Positions 42,260-52,393 of a stretch of DNA of 64,000 nt are shown piece after piece (the stretch's first letter is position 1; each line of letters starts with the position of its first letter). The DNA lies in contig NZ_JACSDK010000003.1 in NCBI RefSeq assembly GCF_014925385.1, positions 62,001 through 126,000 on the forward strand. The letters run 5' to 3'. The position numbers and the translations under genes were made by a program. The stretch is from Pelagibius marinus. Lineage in GTDB: Bacteria > Pseudomonadota > Alphaproteobacteria > Kiloniellales > Kiloniellaceae. The notes below the pieces were generated by a model that worked only from the letters and a program-made list of their open reading frames with translations, was not told the DNA's origin and did no database searches.

Positions 42260-42414
42260 GGTATCCGTCTCAATCCTGAGGTTGACCGACCAAACCAAGC
42301 CACGAATATCGACAAGCCATCACATCTTTTCGCCTAAGAACCGCAGAAAATCGCGATTCTCGGCACCGGCGACGGTCTTGCTGGGAACCCCCAATCAAAA
42401 ACCCACTAACAAGT

Positions 42415-42438
42415 AGGGGGACTATATGAAGTCCCCCT
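42415..42438 (-). terminator. Hairpin between ftsZ and lpxC
   Basis: agggggact and agtccccct form a perfect 9-bp stem over atatga. On the minus strand the stem is followed after 15 bases by gtttttg, so it may slow or end ftsZ transcripts. The whole 286-base gap (42260-42545) contains only this and the hairpin at 42504-42538. Confidence 0.6.
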
Positions 42439-42503
42439 CAAGCACTCAAATCACTCTTTGTTACAATATGTTACCGCGATGCAATGAACGCGGGGCGTTG
42501 GGG

Positions 42504-42538
42504 CACCGCAAGGCAGTTTGAACACCTGCCTTGCGGTG
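42504..42538 (-). terminator. Hairpin 8 bases after the ftsZ stop
   Basis: caccgcaaggcag and ctgccttgcggtg form a perfect 13-bp stem over 9 bases. No T tract follows on the minus strand (it reads ccccaacg), so it is more likely an mRNA 3'-end stabiliser or weak terminator. Confidence 0.6.
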
Positions 42539-42545
42539 CAACACG

Positions 42546-44495
42546 TCAGTTTGCCTGGCGGCGCAGGAAGGCCGGGATGTCCAGCAGGTCTTCCTCCGCC
42601 TGGCTGTGCCCGATCCGCTCGGCCGGGTCCAGCCCGGACAGGCGCGGCTGGGCCGTATTGCTCCCCGCTGGGCCCACCGGTTGAGCGGCGGCGGGTTGAG
42701 CGGCGGCGGGCTGAGCGGGGGCGGGCTGGCCCGCAACCGGCTGACCCGAAGTCGCCTGATTAGGCGCCGCCGAAGGCCGCTCCGGCTGGGCCGGAGAAGC
42801 GCTGCGCGCCGCCATCGGCCGCGGCGCCGCCTGCTGCTGGGGCCGGGCGGCGCTGTCGCCGCCCTGGGTCGAGGCCAGGGCGCGGGCGGCCCCGGTCACC
42901 TTGGCGAAGAGGCTCTGGCGTGGGGCCGGAGTGGTGGCCCGCGGCGCTTCGCGGCGCGGTTCACGGATCTCCATACGCGGCTCCGGGCGGGCCTCGGCGG
43001 TCGGTTCCCGCCGCGGCGCCGCTTCGGCCCCATGCTCCGAACGGGGCTCCGCACGCTCCGGACGGGCTGCGTTGGCCAGTGCCGCCTCGGCGAAGGGGTC
43101 CGGCTCGGCATGCAGGGTTCCGGCCTCGCCGGTCTCTTCCCGCTCCGGCTCGGCCGGGGCCGGGGCGATGAAGCTGTCCTCTTCGGCCTTGGCCCGTGGG
43201 GCCGGGCTCATTTCCGGCTCGGGCATGGCCATGGCCGTCGCCGTGGCGCCGTGGCCGGTGGCCGGGGCATAGGGCTCGGCGCTCATGGCCGTGCCGCCGG
43301 TCAGCGGATACTTGCTGGCCGGAAAGCCGGACCCAGGCTGGCCGCCAGAGGGCAGGCTGGCCGAGGGCTGGCCGAAGAGGCCGCCTTCGGCGGCGACCGG
43401 AGCGCCCGCTGCCGCAGAAGCCGTCGCCGCACCGGCGCCGCTGCCGGCGCCGGGGGCGTTCTCGACGTGGCGGGCCTTTTGGCCGCCGACGACGCTGAGG
43501 GTGATCGGCTTCGGCCGGGTCTCGGCGTCGACGTCGATGCCGGTGGAGACCACGGAGACCCGCATCATGCCTTCCAGCGACTGATCGAAGGTGGAGCCGA
43601 AGATGATGTTGGCTTCCGGGTCGACCTCGTCGCGGATGCGGTTGGCGGCCTCGTCGACCTCGAAGAGGGTGAGGTCCATGCCGCCGGTGATGTTGATGAG
43701 AACGCCACGGGCGCCCTTCATCGAGACATCGTCGAGCAGCGGGTTGGAGATCGCGGCCTCGGCCGCGGCGATGGCGCGGCCTTCGCCTTCCGCCTCGCCG
43801 GTGCCCATCATGGCCTTGCCCATCTCGGACATGACCGCGCGGATGTCGGCGAAGTCCAGGTTGATCATGCCCGGGTTGACCATCAGGTCGGTGACCCCGC
43901 GCACGCCGGAGTTCAGAACGTCGTCGGCCATCTTGAAGGCGTCGGCGAAGGTCGTCTTCTCGTTGGCGACACGGAACAGGTTCTGGTTCGGGATGATGAT
44001 CAGCGTGTCGACGTACTGGGTCAGCTCGTTGATGCCCGATTCAGCGAGGCGCATGCGGTGCACGCCCTCGAAGTGGAAGGGCTTGGTCACCACGCCGACG
44101 GTCAGGATGCCCGCTTCGCGCGCCGCCCGGGCGATGACCGGCGCCGCCCCGGTGCCGGTGCCGCCGCCCATGCCGGCGGTGATGAAGACCATGTGCTGGC
44201 CCTCGATGTCGGTGAGGATTTCGTCCAGCGCCTCTTCCGCCGCCGCGCGGCCGATGTCCGGACGCGAACCGGCGCCCAGGCCCTGGGTAATGTTGCGGCC
44301 CAACTGGATCCGCCGTTCGCAGAGCGATTGAGTCAGCGCCTGCGCGTCGGTGTTGGTGATCAAGAATTCAACACCATCCAGGTTGCTCTGGATCATGTTG
44401 TTGACGGCATTACCGCCGGCTCCGCCTACGCCGATCACCGTGATCCGCGGAGACAGGTCCGGGGCGGTCGTGGGTACGTTCAAATTGAGAGTCAT
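42546..44495 (-). CDS. ftsZ: Cell division protein FtsZ (long linker form)
   Basis: This 649-residue tubulin homologue has the GTPase core in residues ~15-335, with [10 protein letters not shown] as the tubulin signature and NTDAQAL as an early loop. The C-terminal conserved peptide [12 protein letters not shown] binds FtsA and other anchors. Between them lies a disordered linker of about 290 residues rich in Ala, Pro, Glu and Arg, with [14 protein letters not shown]-type repeats, much longer than the ~50 of E. coli. Long linkers are known in alphaproteobacteria. It forms the Z ring at midcell. It follows ftsA by 93 bases, enough for a promoter. Confidence 0.97.
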   Translation of the reverse strand: MTLNLNVPTTAPDLSPRITVIGVGGAGGNAVNNMIQSNLDGVEFLITNTDAQALTQSLCERRIQLGRNITQGLGAGSRPDIGRAAAEEALDEILTDIEGQHMVFITAGMGGGTGTGAAPVIARAAREAGILTVGVVTKPFHFEGVHRMRLAESGINELTQYVDTLIIIPNQNLFRVANEKTTFADAFKMADDVLNSGVRGVTDLMVNPGMINLDFADIRAVMSEMGKAMMGTGEAEGEGRAIAAAEAAISNPLLDDVSMKGARGVLINITGGMDLTLFEVDEAANRIRDEVDPEANIIFGSTFDQSLEGMMRVSVVSTGIDVDAETRPKPITLSVVGGQKARHVENAPGAGSGAGAATASAAAGAPVAAEGGLFGQPSASLPSGGQPGSGFPASKYPLTGGTAMSAEPYAPATGHGATATAMAMPEPEMSPAPRAKAEEDSFIAPAPAEPEREETGEAGTLHAEPDPFAEAALANAARPERAEPRSEHGAEAAPRREPTAEARPEPRMEIREPRREAPRATTPAPRQSLFAKVTGAARALASTQGGDSAARPQQQAAPRPMAARSASPAQPERPSAAPNQATSGQPVAGQPAPAQPAAAQPAAAQPVGPAGSNTAQPRLSGLDPAERIGHSQAEEDLLDIPAFLRRQAN

Positions 44496-44588
44496 GTCTG
44501 CCTCCAGTTGCCTTAGACCCTAACTTCACTTCCCGGCTGCGCCGGTGTCTCTTGTTCCGATCCGGCCGGAACATCCGTTATCAACCTT

Positions 44589-45854
44589 CTAAAAGTGTTC
44601 ACGGAGCCAATGACCCAGGCGGCCCACCAGGCCGCCCAGCTCCCTGGGTTCCGGGGATGCCTCGCCGGGCATCGCCACGTCCGCCGTGGCGGCGTAGTTC
44701 AACAGACCCGCGCAGGTCGCGTAGGCCGGTCCTGCCGTGGCTTCGGCCAGGCCACCCACGTGCGTCGGGCGGCCGAGGCGTACCTGCTTGTCCAGTACGG
44801 TCGAAGCCAGCTCGCGCGTTCCCGGCAGCTGACAGGCACCGCCCGTCAGCACCACCCGGCGCCCGGCGATCTTGTCGAAGCCGCTGAGCTCGAGGCGCGA
44901 GCGCACCAGTTCCAGCGTTTCCTCCACCCGCGGCTGGATAATGCCGACCAGGAGGGACCGCGGGATCTGCTGCGATTCGGAGTTCTCGTCTTCGCCCACC
45001 TGCGGCACGTCGATCAGCTCGCGCTCGTCCGTCGGGGCGGCGATGACGTGACCGTAGAGGGTCTTCATGCGCTCCGAGTGGGCGAGCGGCGTCGACAGGC
45101 CGCGGGCGATGTCGCTGGTGACGTGATTGCCGCCGACCGGAATCACGTCGGTGAAGATGACGTTGTTCTCGTAGAACACGGCGATGGTGGTGGTGCCGCC
45201 GCCCATGTCGATGACGGTGACGCCCAGCTCCATCTCGTCCTCGACCAGGCAGGCCAGGCCCGAGGCGTAGGGCGAGACCACGAAAGCCGCCGGCTCCAGG
45301 TGGCAGCGCTGGATGCAGGTGCTGACATTGCGCACCGCGCCCGTCGAGGCGGTGATGATGTGCATGTGCACGCCCAGCTGCTCGCCGAACATGCCGCGCG
45401 GGTCGCGGATGCCGCGGTTGCCGTCGATGGAATAGCCGGTCGGGATCGAATGGATCATCTGCCGGCCCTGGTCGTCGTGCTGGCGCTGCAGCTGCGTCTG
45501 GTGGCCGTAGGCCACGGCGCGGCGCAGGTCCGCCTCGCCGACCTCGTGGCCGTTCAGCGACACCTCGACGCCCACGGTGGCGGACGCCGGATAGCCGCCG
45601 GAGAGGTTCACCACCACGCGGTCGATGGTCGTGCCGGCCATCTGCTCGGCCGCGTGCACGGCGTTGAGGACCGAGGTCTCGGCCAGGTCCATGTCGACGA
45701 TGGTGCCGCCCTTGATGCCGCGGCTTGCCTGCTGGCCGATGCCGACGACCTGCGGCCGCCCGTTATCGTCCACGCGCGCGAGGAAGCAGCAGACCTTGCT
45801 GCTGCCGATATCAAGTGCCGCGGCGATGCCGCCTCTGACCAAACTCTTCCTCAT
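44589..45854 (-). CDS. ftsA: Cell division protein FtsA
   Basis: This 421-residue actin-like ATPase has phosphate-1 ALDIGSSKVCCFLA, phosphate-2 VIDMGGGTTTIAVF and the adenosine motif VVLTGGACQLPGTREL. The C-terminal amphipathic helix (LVGRLGHWLREHF) tethers it to the membrane. It links FtsZ filaments to the inner membrane and recruits later division proteins. The ATG is 46 bases after the ftsQ stop. Confidence 0.97.
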   Translation of the reverse strand: MRKSLVRGGIAAALDIGSSKVCCFLARVDDNGRPQVVGIGQQASRGIKGGTIVDMDLAETSVLNAVHAAEQMAGTTIDRVVVNLSGGYPASATVGVEVSLNGHEVGEADLRRAVAYGHQTQLQRQHDDQGRQMIHSIPTGYSIDGNRGIRDPRGMFGEQLGVHMHIITASTGAVRNVSTCIQRCHLEPAAFVVSPYASGLACLVEDEMELGVTVIDMGGGTTTIAVFYENNVIFTDVIPVGGNHVTSDIARGLSTPLAHSERMKTLYGHVIAAPTDERELIDVPQVGEDENSESQQIPRSLLVGIIQPRVEETLELVRSRLELSGFDKIAGRRVVLTGGACQLPGTRELASTVLDKQVRLGRPTHVGGLAEATAGPAYATCAGLLNYAATADVAMPGEASPEPRELGGLVGRLGHWLREHF

Positions 45855-45900
45855 GCGGCGCTTCTGGTTCCTCCGTGGATCTCAAGCGCGCGATCGCGGC

Positions 45901-46824
45901 TCATGTGCTTTCCCCTTTGACTTCCTCGTGGCCCAGCGGACCCTTTTCCGGATCGGTGCGCACCACCAGGCGGTCCGGCAGGCGCAGGTCGATGACGATG
46001 ACGTCGCGCGACAGCAGGCCCTGCTGGCGCTCGATGCGGGCGAGCTGCGCCCAGGCCGCGGCCGCGTCGGCCTCCGGCAGGCGCACGTCGATGCGGCCCT
46101 CGATCTGAACGTTCCAGCGGCGGCCGCCGACCCTGACCGCGGCCGTGACGCGCTCGCGCAGTTCCGGCTCGCTGTTCATCACGGCGATCAGCTTGGCGGC
46201 GTGCGGCGGGGCGTCGGCGCCGACGACCAGCGGCAGGTGGGCGAAGCGCCGCGGCTCGATGCCGGGGATGACCTCGCCGTTGCGGTCGAGGACGCGGATC
46301 ACGCCCTTTTCCTGCCACAGGGCCAGGGGCTCGCGCTCGTTGAGGCGGATGAAGATGGTGCCGGGCAGCTGGCGCTCGACGCTGGCGCTGCGCACCCAGG
46401 GCAGGGCCTCCAGACCGGCGCGCGCGGCCTCGGGGTCGATATCCAGGATCGGCCGGCCCAGCGTCAGGCCCAGGCGCGCCAGGATCAGCTGGCCGTCGGT
46501 GCGGTGGCGGCCTTCGACCAGCACTTCCTCGATCTTGAGGCCCATGTCGGCGGACCCCTGCAGGGCGGCGAGGCGCAGGGCCTCGGCCTGGCGCCCGAAC
46601 CAGCCGTCCTGCCACAGCCAGGCCAGGCCGCCGAGCGCGCCCAGCGCGATGCAGACCGGCACCGCGCGCATCACCATCCGCCAGTTGATCCCGGCCCGGT
46701 TGCGGCGCCGCGTGGTCTTCTTGACCTTGCGCTTGCTGCCGCCGCGCCCTGCGGTCTTGGCCGGTCTGCGCTTGTTCGCCGCGCGCTTGTTGGTCGACCG
46801 GTCGAAGGGGTTCAGGAATCGCAT
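45901..46824 (-). CDS. ftsQ: Cell division protein FtsQ
   Basis: This 307-residue bitopic protein has a strongly basic cytoplasmic tail (~60 residues rich in Lys/Arg) and one membrane span (VCIALGALGGLAWLW near residues 70-85). A periplasmic POTRA domain begins at MGLKIEEVLVEGRH, followed by the FtsQ beta domain. It is a scaffold of the divisome that binds FtsB/FtsL. Its ATG overlaps the end of ddl by 13 bases, consistent with translational coupling. Confidence 0.95.
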   Translation of the reverse strand: MRFLNPFDRSTNKRAANKRRPAKTAGRGGSKRKVKKTTRRRNRAGINWRMVMRAVPVCIALGALGGLAWLWQDGWFGRQAEALRLAALQGSADMGLKIEEVLVEGRHRTDGQLILARLGLTLGRPILDIDPEAARAGLEALPWVRSASVERQLPGTIFIRLNEREPLALWQEKGVIRVLDRNGEVIPGIEPRRFAHLPLVVGADAPPHAAKLIAVMNSEPELRERVTAAVRVGGRRWNVQIEGRIDVRLPEADAAAAWAQLARIERQQGLLSRDVIVIDLRLPDRLVVRTDPEKGPLGHEEVKGEST

Positions 46825-47756
46825 GCGGCGTTCTCCACCATCCAGGCACAGAGATCAGGAAAGGACATGCCCAGATGACGGGCCTGCTCGGGCACCAGGC
46901 TTGTCGAGGTCATGCCCGGCTGAGTGTTGGTCTCCAGGTAATAGAGGCTGCCCGGCGCGTCGCCGGTGTCGTCGTAGCGGAAGTCGGAGCGGCTGACGCC
47001 GCGGCACCCCAGCGCCTTGTGGGCGGCCAGGGAGGCTGCCATGGCCCCCTCGTAGATCTCTTCCGGCACCTCGGCGGGCAGCACGTGCACCGCGGCGACC
47101 TCGCTGTCCTCGGAATACTTGGCGTCGTAGTCGTAGAAGCCTTCGCCCAGGGGACGGATCTCGGTGACGGCCAGGGCGCGGTCGCCCATGACGCTGACGG
47201 TCAACTCGCGCCCGGCGATGAAGGGCTCGACCAGCAACTCGGTCTCCGGCTCCCAGCCGTGCACGGAGATCGGCGGCTGGTTGTCGCCCTCGCGCACGAT
47301 GCGCACACCGACGCTGGAGCCCTCGCGCACCGGCTTGACCACATAGGGACGCGGCAGGGGATCGCCGTCGCCCAGGTCCTCGGCCTTGATGACGATGCCC
47401 TCGGGGCTGGTGACGCCGGCGGTGGCGACCACGGTCTTGGCCATCTGCTTGTCCATCGCCAGGGCCGAAGCCAGTACGCCGGAATGGGTGTAGGGAATGT
47501 GCAGCAGCTCCAGGAGCCCCTGGATGCAGCCGTCCTCGCCCCACCGCCCGTGCAGCGCGTTGAACACCGCGTCCGGCTTGGGGCTCAGGGCCTTCACCAG
47601 GGCGCCCATGTCGCGGCTGACGTCGATCTCGCTGACCTCGTAGCCCTTGTCGCGCAGGGCGGCGGCGCAGGCCTTGCCGGAGTTCAGCGAGACCTCGCGC
47701 TCGGCGGACAGGCCGCCCATGAGAACGGCGACGCGCCCAGGGGAAGCTTGCGTCAT
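46812..47756 (-). CDS. ddl: D-alanine--D-alanine ligase
   Basis: This 314-residue ATP-grasp ligase makes the D-Ala-D-Ala dipeptide for MurF. Typical parts are VLMGGLSAEREVSLNSG (N-terminal loop), ALHGRWGEDG, VVKPVREGSSVGVRIV (ATP-binding Lys) and YYLETNTQPGMT with the magnesium-binding Glu and Asn. The ATG at 47756 overlaps the murB stop as ATGA; the frame further upstream is not used. It is of the DdlB type found in dcw clusters. Confidence 0.96.
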   Translation of the reverse strand: MTQASPGRVAVLMGGLSAEREVSLNSGKACAAALRDKGYEVSEIDVSRDMGALVKALSPKPDAVFNALHGRWGEDGCIQGLLELLHIPYTHSGVLASALAMDKQMAKTVVATAGVTSPEGIVIKAEDLGDGDPLPRPYVVKPVREGSSVGVRIVREGDNQPPISVHGWEPETELLVEPFIAGRELTVSVMGDRALAVTEIRPLGEGFYDYDAKYSEDSEVAAVHVLPAEVPEEIYEGAMAASLAAHKALGCRGVSRSDFRYDDTGDAPGSLYYLETNTQPGMTSTSLVPEQARHLGMSFPDLCAWMVENAACDS

Positions 47757-48694
47757 GCCGTTCCTCCCTTCTGCGCGGGCACGCCCAGGCGCTTGATTTC
47801 CCACTCCAGGTCGACGCCGGAGGCTTCCTTCACCCGGCGGCGCACTTCCTCGCCCAGGTTCTCCAGGTCGGCCGCGGTGGCCTCGCCGGTGTTGATCAGG
47901 AAGTTGCAGTGCTTCTCCGAGACCATGGCGCCGCCGACCTTGAGGCCGCGGCAGCCGGCCGCGTCGATGAGTTGCCAGGCCTTGTGGCCCGGCGGGTTCT
48001 TGAAGGTGCTGCCGCCGGTACGGCTGCGGATCGGCTGGCTGCCGGCGCGCTGGCCCTGGATCTGCTTCATGCGCGCCTCGATCTCGGCACGCTCGCCGGG
48101 TTCACCGGCCAGGCGCGCGCCCAGGCAGATCCAGTCGGCGGGCAGGGCCGAGCGGCGGTACTCGAAGTTCAGCTCGGCGTTGGTCAGGCGGTGGACCTGG
48201 CCGTAGGCGTCGGCCGCCTCGGCCCAGACCAGCACGTCCTTGATCTCCTTGCCGTAGGCGCCGGCGTTCATGCGCACGGCGCCGCCGATGGTGCCCGGCA
48301 CGCCGGAGAGGAACTCCAGCCCGGCGATGCCCGCCAGCTTGGCGCCCGTCGCCACGTTGAGGTCCAGCGCCGCGGCGCCGCAGAGGATGTCGCTGCCCTC
48401 GGCGGCGATCTCGGCGAAGCCGCGGCCCAGGCGCAGGACCACGCCCGGCAGGCCGCCGTCGCGGATCAGCACGTTGGAGGCGACGCCCAGCACCGTCACC
48501 GGCACGTCGTCGGGCTTGGCGGCCAGGAAGGCCAGCAGGTCTTCGCGGTCGGCGGGGCGGAACATGACTTCGGCCGGGCCGCCGACGCGGAACCAGGTGA
48601 TGCCGTTCAGCGGCGCGTCGGCGGTCAGCCGTCCGCGCACCGCGGGCAGGCGCTCGATCAGGGGCGTATGACGTTCAGCCGCCATGGCGCTCAT
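47753..48694 (-). CDS. murB: UDP-N-acetylenolpyruvoylglucosamine reductase MurB
   Basis: This 313-residue FAD-dependent reductase forms UDP-MurNAc. The FAD-binding segment is [13 protein letters not shown], the pyrophosphate region is [18 protein letters not shown], and the catalytic Ser/Glu region includes [10 protein letters not shown] and [14 protein letters not shown]. It is a type II MurB lacking the extra E. coli domain. The start overlaps the murC stop as ATGA, and its own stop overlaps the ddl start. Confidence 0.96.
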   Translation of the reverse strand: MSAMAAERHTPLIERLPAVRGRLTADAPLNGITWFRVGGPAEVMFRPADREDLLAFLAAKPDDVPVTVLGVASNVLIRDGGLPGVVLRLGRGFAEIAAEGSDILCGAAALDLNVATGAKLAGIAGLEFLSGVPGTIGGAVRMNAGAYGKEIKDVLVWAEAADAYGQVHRLTNAELNFEYRRSALPADWICLGARLAGEPGERAEIEARMKQIQGQRAGSQPIRSRTGGSTFKNPPGHKAWQLIDAAGCRGLKVGGAMVSEKHCNFLINTGEATAADLENLGEEVRRRVKEASGVDLEWEIKRLGVPAQKGGTA

Positions 48695-50115
48695 TTCTCC
48701 CCCCCGGCGACCTGCAGCTTTTCCAACTCGCCGGGCAGGGCGTTGGCCCAGGCGGTGATGTTGCCGGCGCCGAGGCAGACCACCATATCGCCCGGGGCCG
48801 CCAGCTCGTGGATCAAACCGGGCAGCTCCTCAGGCGAGGGCAGGGGCAGGGCCTGGCGGTGGCCGCGGGCGCGCAGGCCTTCGACCAGGTGGTCGCGGTC
48901 GGCGCCCTCGATGGGCTGCTCGCCGGCGGTATAGACATCGGCCACGACGACGGCGTCGGCGTCGTTGAAGCAGGTGCAGAACTGCTCGAAGAGGTCGTGC
49001 AGGCGGCTGTAGCGGTGCGGCTGCACCACGGCGATGACCTTGCCCTTGGCGGCCTGGCGTGCGGCGGCCAGCACGGCGGTGATCTCCACCGGGTGGTGGC
49101 CGTAGTCGTCGATCACCGTGATGCCCCCGGCCTCGCCGGTGCGGGTGAAACGGCGCTTCACGCCGCCGAAGCCGGCGAGCGCCTTGCGCAGGCTGTCTTC
49201 CTCCAGGCCCATCTCGCGCGCCACGGTGACCGCCGCCAGGGCGTTCATGGCGTTGTGATGGCCCAGCATCGGCAGGCGCAGGTCTTTGATCCGTGTCTCG
49301 ACATCGCCGCTGCGGTCGGTGACCTCCACGTCGAAGGCCAGGCCGCCGTCGGCGACGCGGATGCTCTCGGCGCGGTAGTCGGCCTGCGGGCTGATGCCGT
49401 AGGTGATGATGCGGCGATCCTCGATGCGGCCGATCAGGTTCTGCACCGCCGGGTGGTCGATGCAGAGCACCGCGAAGCCGTAGAAGGGGATATTCTCGAC
49501 GAAGGTCTCGAAGGCGCGGTGCAGTGCTTCCTCGGTGCCGTAGAACTCCATGTGCTCGGGATCGATATTGGTGACCACGGCGATGGTGGCGGGCAGCTTC
49601 AGGAAGCTGCCGTCGCTCTCGTCGGCCTCGACCACCATCCAGTCGCCCTCGCCCAGGCGCGCGTTGGTGCCGTAGGCGTTGATGATGCCGCCGTTGATCA
49701 CCGTCGGGTCCAGCCCGGCGCCGTCCAGCAGGGTGGCGACCATCGAGGTGGTGGTGGTCTTGCCGTGGGTGCCGCCGACGGCGATGGACCACTTCAGGCG
49801 CATCAGTTCGCCCAGCATCTCGGCCCGGCGCACGATGGGGATGAAGCGCTGGCGCGCGGCGTCGACCTCGGGGTTGCCGGTCTTGATGGCCGAGGAGACG
49901 ACCACGACCTTGGCCTCGCCCAGGTTCTCGGCCTTGTGGCCGATGGCGACCTGGATGCCCATCTTGCGCAGGCGCTGCACATTGGCGTTGTCGGACATGT
50001 CGCTGCCCTGGACCTGGTAGCCCAGGTTGGCCAGCACCTCGGCGATGCCGCTCATGCCGATGCCGCCGATGCCGACGAAGTGAATGATGCCGAGATCCAG
50101 AGGCAGGCCCCTCAT
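48691..50115 (-). CDS. murC: UDP-N-acetylmuramate--L-alanine ligase MurC
   Basis: This 474-residue Mur ligase adds the first peptide residue, L-Ala. The N-terminal Rossmann motif is [16 protein letters not shown], the ATP site is [15 protein letters not shown], and the central segment [12 protein letters not shown] and later [10 protein letters not shown] are MurC markers. The ATG at 50115 overlaps the murG stop as ATGA. It acts in the cytoplasm between MurB and MurD. Confidence 0.97.
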   Translation of the reverse strand: MRGLPLDLGIIHFVGIGGIGMSGIAEVLANLGYQVQGSDMSDNANVQRLRKMGIQVAIGHKAENLGEAKVVVVSSAIKTGNPEVDAARQRFIPIVRRAEMLGELMRLKWSIAVGGTHGKTTTTSMVATLLDGAGLDPTVINGGIINAYGTNARLGEGDWMVVEADESDGSFLKLPATIAVVTNIDPEHMEFYGTEEALHRAFETFVENIPFYGFAVLCIDHPAVQNLIGRIEDRRIITYGISPQADYRAESIRVADGGLAFDVEVTDRSGDVETRIKDLRLPMLGHHNAMNALAAVTVAREMGLEEDSLRKALAGFGGVKRRFTRTGEAGGITVIDDYGHHPVEITAVLAAARQAAKGKVIAVVQPHRYSRLHDLFEQFCTCFNDADAVVVADVYTAGEQPIEGADRDHLVEGLRARGHRQALPLPSPEELPGLIHELAAPGDMVVCLGAGNITAWANALPGELEKLQVAGGEK

Positions 50116-51272
50116 GCCGCCGCCTCCTTGCCGTTGTCCTTGTTCTGCAGAGCGTCGCCGTTGCCGTCGGAGGCGCCGCAGACCAGGTCGGCCAGGTCGC
50201 GCGCGGCATTCAGGTGCGCGGCGGCGTGGGCGCAGCCGGCGGCGCGCGCGAGCAGCGCCGGGCTGGTCAGCAGGGAGCACAGGCGTTCGGCCAGGCTGTC
50301 GGGGTCGAGTCCCGACTGCGGCATCAGCCAGCCGCCGCCGGCCTCGACCAGGGCCTGGGCGTTGCTGGTCTGGTGGTCGTCGGTGGCCGAGGGGAAGGGC
50401 ACCATGACGGCGGGCCGTCCGGCGGCGGCAAGCTCGGCGACCGTGGAGGCGCCGGCACGGCTGATCACCAGGTGGGCGCCGGCCAGGCGCTCGGGCACGT
50501 CGTCGAAGAAGGCGGCCAGCTGGTGCTGCACGCCGCAGTCGTCGTAGACCCGCGCCACGGCATCGAGGGCCTGGCCCGGCACCTGCTGGTGCACGGTCAG
50601 GCGCCGGCGCAGGTCGTCGGGCAGCAGGGCCACGGCGGCGGGCACGACTTCGTTGAACACCACGGCGCCCTGGCTGCCGCCGACCACCAGCAGGCGCAGC
50701 GGGTCGTTGTCGCCGGGCACGGCGTAGGGGCGCGCGCCGACCGCGGCAATCGCCTCGCGCACCGGATTGCCGGTGACCCGAAGCTTGCCGCGGTCGGTGT
50801 CGGTCACGCCGTCGACCTTGTCGAAGCAGGTTGCGATGACCTCGGCGCGCGGGGCCAGCAGCCGGTTGGCGCGCCCCAGGACCGAGTTCTGTTCGTGCAG
50901 CACCACGCGCAGGCCGCGGTGGGCCGCCGCCAGGACCGTGGGCACCGAGGGATAGCCGCCGAAGCCGACCGCCACCTCGGCGCCGCAGCGCTTCAGGTGG
51001 CCGCGCGCCTGCAGGTAGCCGAGGCCGAGCTGTGCCACGGAGCGCAGCTTCTTCATCAGCCCGGCGCCGGCCATGGCGCCGGCCGGGATGCGGTGGGTCT
51101 CGACCTGCGGCAGGTCGGGGCCGAAGCCGCCGCCGCGCGCGTCGGTGGTCAGCACCACGCCGATACCGCGCGACAGCAGCTCGCGCGCCAGGGCCTGGGC
51201 CGGGAACATGTGGCCGCCGGTGCCGCCGGCGGCGGGCACCACCCTGCGGGGCTGTTTCGCGGAATGGGGCAT
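50112..51272 (-). CDS. murG: Lipid II synthase MurG (GlcNAc transferase)
   Basis: This 386-residue GT-B glycosyltransferase transfers GlcNAc onto lipid I at the inner face of the inner membrane. Glycine loop 1 is [12 protein letters not shown], the segment [12 protein letters not shown] binds lipid [15 protein letters not shown] is loop 3, and [19 protein letters not shown] binds UDP-GlcNAc. The start at 51272 overlaps the ftsW stop by one base (TGATG). The murC start is nested at its end. Confidence 0.96.
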   Translation of the reverse strand: MPHSAKQPRRVVPAAGGTGGHMFPAQALARELLSRGIGVVLTTDARGGGFGPDLPQVETHRIPAGAMAGAGLMKKLRSVAQLGLGYLQARGHLKRCGAEVAVGFGGYPSVPTVLAAAHRGLRVVLHEQNSVLGRANRLLAPRAEVIATCFDKVDGVTDTDRGKLRVTGNPVREAIAAVGARPYAVPGDNDPLRLLVVGGSQGAVVFNEVVPAAVALLPDDLRRRLTVHQQVPGQALDAVARVYDDCGVQHQLAAFFDDVPERLAGAHLVISRAGASTVAELAAAGRPAVMVPFPSATDDHQTSNAQALVEAGGGWLMPQSGLDPDSLAERLCSLLTSPALLARAAGCAHAAAHLNAARDLADLVCGASDGNGDALQNKDNGKEAAA

Positions 51273-52393
51273 CACCGCGCCCCCCCGCCGACGCGCCGCC
51301 GCGTCAGCGCCAGCAGCATGCCCATGCCCAGCGCCAGCGCCATGAGCGAGGAGCCGCCGTAGCTGAGGAAGGGCAGGGTCATGCCCTTGGTCGGCATGAG
51401 GTGCAGGGTGGAGGCCATGTTGATGAAGGCCTGCAGTCCGAACTGCACCAGGAGGCCGCTGGCCGCCAGCAGCACGAAAAAGGAGTTCTCGCCCATCAGC
51501 CGCGCGAAGCCGCGCAGCACCACGAAGGCGAAGAGGCCGAGGATGATGAGGCAGGCGATGAGGCCCATCTCCTCGCCGGCCACGGCGAAGATGAAGTCGG
51601 AGTGGGCGTCGGGCAGCTGCGCCTTCACCGTGCCCTCGCCGGGGCCGCGGCCCAGCAGGCCGCCGTTCACGAAGGCCTCCAGCGAGCGGTTGATCTGGTA
51701 GCGGTCGCCGGCGGCGGGGTCGAGGAAGGAGTTGATGCGCTCGGTCACGTGGGGCAGGGCGAAGTAGGCGGCGACGATGCCCCCGGCGCCCAGCACCGCA
51801 AGACCGGCGATCCAGGCCAGCGGCAGGCCGGCCAGGAACAGCTGGGCGCCCCAGATGGCGCTGACCAGCACCGCCTGGCCCAGGTCGGGCTGCAGCAGCA
51901 GCAGGGAGATCATCACCAGCCACAGGCCGACGGCGATCTTGGCGCCGGGCACGCCGCTTTCCTCGCGCTCCAGCGAGAACAGCCAGGCGGAGACCACGGC
52001 GAAGCAGGGCTTGGCGAACTCCGAGGGCTGCAGCGAGAAGCCGCCGAGGCTGATCCAGCGGGTGGCGCCCTTGATCTCGGCGCCGGCCACCAGGGTCAGG
52101 CACAGCAGCGCGATGGAGCCCAGCAGGCCGAAGCAGGCGATGCGCCGCACCCAGCGCGGCGTGGCCAGCGACATGGCGATGAGCAGCGCCGCGGCGACCG
52201 GCAGCAGCACGATCTGGCGGCTCGCGAGCTGGAAGGACTGCAGGCCGATACGTTCGGCCGCGGCCGGGGAGGCGGCCAGCATCAGCACGGCGCCGAAGCC
52301 CATGAGGGCGATGAGCGACAGCAGGGTCCAGCGGTCGACGGTCCACCACCAGCGCCCCAGCAGGGAGGTATCGGTGCGCGCGAAGCTGCTCAT
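51272..52393 (-). CDS. ftsW: Septal peptidoglycan polymerase FtsW
   Basis: This 373-residue SEDS glycosyltransferase has about ten membrane spans. Markers are [20 protein letters not shown] (SEDS signature), the catalytic Asp in [11 protein letters not shown] and the C-terminal [15 protein letters not shown]. It polymerises lipid II at the septum with FtsI as transpeptidase partner. The ATG at 52393 overlaps the murD stop as ATGA. Confidence 0.96.
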   Translation of the reverse strand: MSSFARTDTSLLGRWWWTVDRWTLLSLIALMGFGAVLMLAASPAAAERIGLQSFQLASRQIVLLPVAAALLIAMSLATPRWVRRIACFGLLGSIALLCLTLVAGAEIKGATRWISLGGFSLQPSEFAKPCFAVVSAWLFSLEREESGVPGAKIAVGLWLVMISLLLLQPDLGQAVLVSAIWGAQLFLAGLPLAWIAGLAVLGAGGIVAAYFALPHVTERINSFLDPAAGDRYQINRSLEAFVNGGLLGRGPGEGTVKAQLPDAHSDFIFAVAGEEMGLIACLIILGLFAFVVLRGFARLMGENSFFVLLAASGLLVQFGLQAFINMASTLHLMPTKGMTLPFLSYGGSSLMALALGMGMLLALTRRRVGGGAR

